Shown: piece after piece, positions 62,801 through 64,000 of the stretch
Position numbering within the stretch: position 1 is the first letter of the stretch
Layout: every line of letters starts with the position of its first letter
Assembly: GCA_013399895.1 (NCBI GenBank)
Contig: VXBA01001791.1
Coordinates: 248,001-312,000, forward strand
DNA length: 64,000 nucleotides
Direction: 5' to 3'
Source: Serilophus lunatus
Lineage: Eukaryota; Chordata; Aves; Passeriformes; Eurylaimidae
Position numbers and translations under genes: made by a program
The notes under the pieces: generated by a model
The model's database searches: none
What the model saw: the letters and a program-made list of their open reading frames with translations, nothing else
Told to the model about the DNA's origin: nothing

Positions 62801-64000
62801 TGCTAAATGCAGCTCAGTGGGCTCACAAAACCACCTGCTATTGATCTGTAAAATGGGAATAGTACTGTTGCTATCAGAATTTTTAATAAGTCTGATAAAA
62901 AAAATTCACGGGTGATGTGACAACAACTGATAATAGATGCACTTCTCATGACCTAACAGAGAGGTGGCTACTGGCTCTGATCACAGGTAGCCCCCTCCAG
63001 CAGCCAGCCATTCCCAAGCAATTCCTTTGAAGGAGGTTCTGCTGTATGATCAGGAGGTTTGGAGTTGATTGTCCCAAATGCTTTCCCTCACAAGAACTAT
63101 TTCCACACTTACCTGGGCAGACCACCAAGGTCCCACTCTGAGCAGATATAAGGTCCAGGACGCAGAATCACCCACAGCCCATTTTTAGCTGCCAGGGAAA
63201 GGAAGGCCCTAGAGATGCAGACAGCAGAATTATTGTCTTGCTGCAGAATCCCTGCTCCAAGCACTGCTCCTGTCACCATAATATTCAGGTACCCAAACCA
63301 CCAGGGAATTGCTCGATGAAGCAACTGTGCTGCTTTGGTGCTAAACCCATTAAGTTCCCAAAACTCCAGAAAGCAGGAGATGGAATCAGAGTCTCTTGAT
63401 CAAGGAATGGCTTCACTTCAGAAGCTGGAAAGGACATTTTCATCCAGCACCCACATGCACACCCTCCCCTCCCAAGAGGAGTATTCAATACCAGAGCTGT
63501 CTGTACCACATACTCGAGATCCAGGTTCTGACTGAAGTCAAACTTCCCTCTTTCTCTCTCATGGAGGTTCCATGGAACATACCTGGAAGGCAGAGTTAGG
63601 GCAGTGCAGGTGAAGGATCCTGTGGTCTGGAATGCTGAAAGAAAACCTGAGGCTCCACTACCCTTTCCTTTCCCACAATAAGAGGTCTGGAAAGACATTT
63701 TTATGGCCCACTGGAATTAAGGACAAAATCCACCAAGTACCAGAGAAGAAGGGAGAGGCTGTGAGGGACTTGTGACAGAGCCTGGGGAGGGAGGACACTT
63801 ACGTGGTGAGGGTGTTGAGGCCACATGCTTTCATTTTAAGCATCCTATCCTCCCAGTACTCCCTGGGAACTCGGAAATAGTGCATTGAACCCCCAAATAT
63901 ACGGAAGGGCATCCCTTCCAGGAGGAACTGGGAGTTCTCTGTCTGCAAGCCAAGGGTCCTTCCCCAGGACCCCAGAGGGGTCAGCTCACTCCAGTTAAAC
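47770..64000 (-). CDS. GLB1L2: GLB1L2: beta-galactosidase-1-like protein 2, 18 exons, 5' end outside window
   Basis: Eighteen minus-strand exons join into 608 residues with consistent phases. Human GLB1L2 is 636 residues, so about 30 N-terminal residues, presumably the signal or anchor, lie beyond 64000. It belongs to glycoside hydrolase family 35, enzymes of the secretory/lysosomal route that remove terminal beta-galactose; the natural substrate of GLB1L2 itself is not settled. Visible order in the fragment: FGGSMHYFRVPREYW near 35-50, ILRPGPYICSEWDLGG near 104-118, VENEYGSY with the acid/base glutamate at 172, VMEYWTGWFD with the nucleophile at 246, FHGGTNFGFMNG at 286-297, then the C-terminal jelly-roll part with FVNGQNLGRYW. 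Both catalytic glutamates are intact. Resemblance to mammalian GLB1L2 is close (DPEMQLRTTYKGFTEAVD), and closer to it than to GLB1. Two introns begin with GC. Confidence 0.95.
48324..48440 (-). CDS. GLB1L2: GLB1L2 exon: NGQNLGRYW segment
   Basis: Thirty-nine whole codons, acceptor gattccag and donor gtgagg. Encodes GWEKGVVFVNGQNLGRYWK, IGPQETLYLPGPWLRK and GGNE, closely matching the human C-terminal domain. Confidence 0.95.
49333..49447 (-). CDS. GLB1L2: GLB1L2 exon with second GC donor
   Basis: Acceptor gtctttcag. The first base completes a serine, then LQHVSGWSTVPDYF, VGPAFFRGRLWIEQQPQ and DTFLKLQ follow. Human has PAFFLGSLSI and DTFLKLEGWEKG. It ends CTACAG followed by GCAAGT, a GC donor; no nearby GT keeps phase with the next exon (GWEKGVVF). 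The first eight residues differ from human, so the acceptor is the least certain splice site of the gene. Confidence 0.88.
49505..49615 (+). repeat. CR1 LINE 3' fragment (plus orientation)
   Basis: The plus strand shows the sense-oriented CR1 tail (gaagctgccccatccctgga, gtgcccaaggccaggttgg, agtgggaggtgtcctgcccc). It lies in the intron just upstream (in gene sense) of the GLB1L2 exon 49333-49447. Confidence 0.8.
50877..50964 (-). CDS. GLB1L2: GLB1L2 exon: LIGDVFLNKTPL segment
   Basis: Acceptor gctctcacag, donor gtttgt (a weaker +3 to +5). Encodes GLIGDVFLNKTPLRNFKIYS then LEMKPAFMK, with sequon NKT. Matches human LIGNLYLNDSPLKNFRIYSL. Ends AG, completed by the next exon. Confidence 0.92.
52143..52221 (-). 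CDS. GLB1L2: GLB1L2 exon: LLVENRGRVNYG segment
   Basis: Acceptor tttcacag, donor gtgggt. Encodes GFRQLRLLVENRGRVNYG then LALNEQRK. The VENxGRVNYG motif is shared across family 35 C-terminal domains. Confidence 0.94.
53057..53128 (-). CDS. GLB1L2: GLB1L2 exon: VFVNTMYVG segment
   Basis: Twenty-four whole codons between acceptor gttctgcag and donor gtaact: VFVNTMYVGELDYNTVELSI then PEGQ. Matches human VFVNTVSIGFLDYKTTKIAV. Confidence 0.94.
53506..53652 (-). CDS. GLB1L2: GLB1L2 exon: start of C-terminal beta domain
   Basis: Forty-nine whole codons, acceptor cctttgcag, donor gtaagg. Encodes PMKSEFPVNMENLHIND, then SIGQSYGYVLYETVIF and GGGQLHTRDHVRDRAQ. Human has KSEKPINMENLP and QSFGYILYET. Confidence 0.93.
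54052..54158 (-). CDS. GLB1L2: GLB1L2 exon: linker after barrel
   Basis: Acceptor gtatcccag, donor gtagta. Encodes GQSLPLPPMIESKASYGAIL then LHQYISLWDVLPSLLQ. It aligns with human SLWDALKYLG; less conserved than the barrel exons. Confidence 0.9.
54358..54438 (-). CDS. GLB1L2: GLB1L2 exon: DYDAVLTEAGDYT segment
   Basis: Acceptor tttcccag, donor gtaatg. Encodes DYDAVLTEAGDYTSKFFKLR then QLFSMII, matching human DYDAVLTEAGDYTAKYMKLR. Confidence 0.94.
55030..55167 (-). CDS. GLB1L2: GLB1L2 exon: FHGGTNFGFMNG segment
   Basis: Acceptor cctttgcag, donor gtgagt. Encodes EMVNTVASILKTGASINLYM, FHGGTNFGFMNGALEADEYK and ADVTSY. The signature closing the barrel is intact. Confidence 0.95.
55723..55807 (-). 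CDS. GLB1L2: GLB1L2 exon: catalytic nucleophile (MEYWTGWFD)
   Basis: Acceptor ttgacacag, donor gtgagc. Encodes RDQPKMVMEYWTGWFDNWGG then PHYVYDAD. The glutamate of MEYW corresponds to the family 35 nucleophile. Confidence 0.95.
57611..57675 (-). CDS. GLB1L2: GLB1L2 exon: LATINFQ segment
   Basis: Acceptor cccaatag, donor gtaaga. Encodes ALATINFQKLEPGILKYLD then TVQ. The N-terminal part matches human VLATINLQ; the rest is divergent but in phase with both neighbours. Confidence 0.9.
57676..60309 (-). other. Largest GLB1L2 intron in the window
   Basis: GT-AG intron of 2634 bp carrying the CR1 fragment at 58861-58998; otherwise nothing recognised. The remaining GLB1L2 introns (199 to 1803 bp) hold only unique sequence apart from the CR1 at 49505. 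Confidence 0.85.
58861..58998 (-). repeat. CR1 LINE 3' fragment in GLB1L2 intron
   Basis: Antisense landmarks: gaatcatagaatggtttggg, ctggaagggac, catgggcagggacacctt, cttggacacttccagggatg. The left edge keeps the ATTCTATG-type CR1 end in reverse complement. Confidence 0.85.
60310..60391 (-). CDS. GLB1L2: GLB1L2 exon: LLMTSDN segment
   Basis: Acceptor ctaacgtag, donor gtatgt. Encodes ALLKRGIVELLMTSDNKNG then LSFGLVEG, matching human ALEDRGIVELLLTSDNKDG. Phase 0 in, phase 1 out. Confidence 0.93.
61774..61866 (-). CDS. GLB1L2: GLB1L2 exon: acid/base glutamate (NEYG)
   Basis: Thirty-one whole codons, acceptor gcccacag and donor gtaatt. Encodes YKKGGPIIAVQVENEYGSY then AKDTNYMTYVKM. The second glutamate of ENEYG is the family 35 proton donor. 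Confidence 0.94.
62111..62219 (-). CDS. GLB1L2: GLB1L2 exon with GC donor
   Basis: Acceptor ttttccatag. Encodes WLLQDPEMQLRTTYKGFTEA then VDAYFDHLMPVVVPLQ. It ends CAG followed by GCAAGT, a GC-type donor that is otherwise a perfect consensus. The neighbouring exon at 61866 continues in phase with YKKGGPIIAVQVENEYG, so the junction is secure. Confidence 0.93.
63113..63208 (-). CDS. GLB1L2: GLB1L2 exon: LRPGPYICSEWDLGGLP segment
   Basis: Acceptor catctctag, donor gtaagt. Encodes AFLSLAAKNGLW then VILRPGPYICSEWDLGGLP, the most conserved barrel segment of family 35. Ends AG, completed to a serine codon by the next exon. Confidence 0.94.
63514..63582 (-). CDS. GLB1L2: GLB1L2 exon: YVPWNLHE segment
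   Basis: Acceptor cttccag. Encodes YVPWNLHERERGKFDF and SQNLDL. The final glutamate codon is split GA-G over the next intron, donor gtatgt. Phase 2 in, phase 2 out. Confidence 0.93.
63803..64000 (-). CDS. GLB1L2: GLB1L2 exon (partial at window end): start of TIM barrel
   Basis: The frame is open to the last base of the window, with FNWSEL, then RTLGLQTENSQF, then FGGSMHYFRVPREYWEDR and KACGLNTLTT. It aligns with human residues from about position 30. Ends in phase 2 with donor gtaagt. The 5' edge of this exon is beyond the window. Confidence 0.93.

Noticed and set aside
63285..63698. Continuous reading of GLB1L2 past the LDLE exon into its intron
   Set aside because: The frame continues, but residues after LDLE do not match the family. 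A good donor gtatgt splits the glutamate codon and the exon at 63208 restores the homology.
1..64000. CRISPR arrays, operons, plasmid or phage features, tRNA or rRNA genes
   Set aside because: The window is vertebrate nuclear DNA with spliced genes. I saw no regularly spaced repeats and no tRNA or rRNA signature, though a tRNA search program would be the proper test.

Overview
This is vertebrate nuclear DNA, most likely from a bird. Two intron-rich genes are spread over tens of kilobases. The dispersed repeats I can recognise are mainly short, 5'-truncated CR1 LINE tails, the typical avian interspersed repeat, and I see no mammalian SINEs. I cannot fix the species. The gene pair matches the mammalian order in which B3GAT1 neighbours GLB1L2 (human 11q25), here in convergent orientation.

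Layout: (1) 1-11,100 has no gene that I can support. (2) 11,100-12,560 is a CpG-rich block that looks like a promoter and holds a candidate distal first exon of B3GAT1. (3) 12,560-30,730 would be the long 5' intron of B3GAT1 if that exon is used. (4) 30,733-42,839 holds the B3GAT1 exons on the plus strand, encoding a complete 334-residue short form plus an in-frame 13-residue upstream extension. A candidate 3'UTR exon starts at 44,021. (5) 46,600-47,770 is the convergent tail-to-tail region. (6) 47,770-64,000 holds 18 coding exons of GLB1L2 on the minus strand. They run from the stop codon back to the edge of the window, where roughly the first 30 residues are missing.

B3GAT1 is the Golgi glucuronyltransferase that builds the precursor of the HNK-1 (CD57) carbohydrate epitope. 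GLB1L2 is a glycoside hydrolase family 35 beta-galactosidase-like protein. Both act on carbohydrates in the secretory route, but I see no evidence that they share a pathway; the adjacency looks like conserved synteny. All splice phases agree, and both reading frames are free of frameshifts or stops.

I found no unknown multi-gene system. The points most worth checking are two GC-AG introns with identical donor sequence in GLB1L2, competing 5' splice sites that could switch between the long and short B3GAT1 N-termini, a second in-frame N-terminus from the CpG island, an intron in the B3GAT1 3'UTR, and a 12-bp-arm palindrome with homeodomain-like cores in a B3GAT1 intron.
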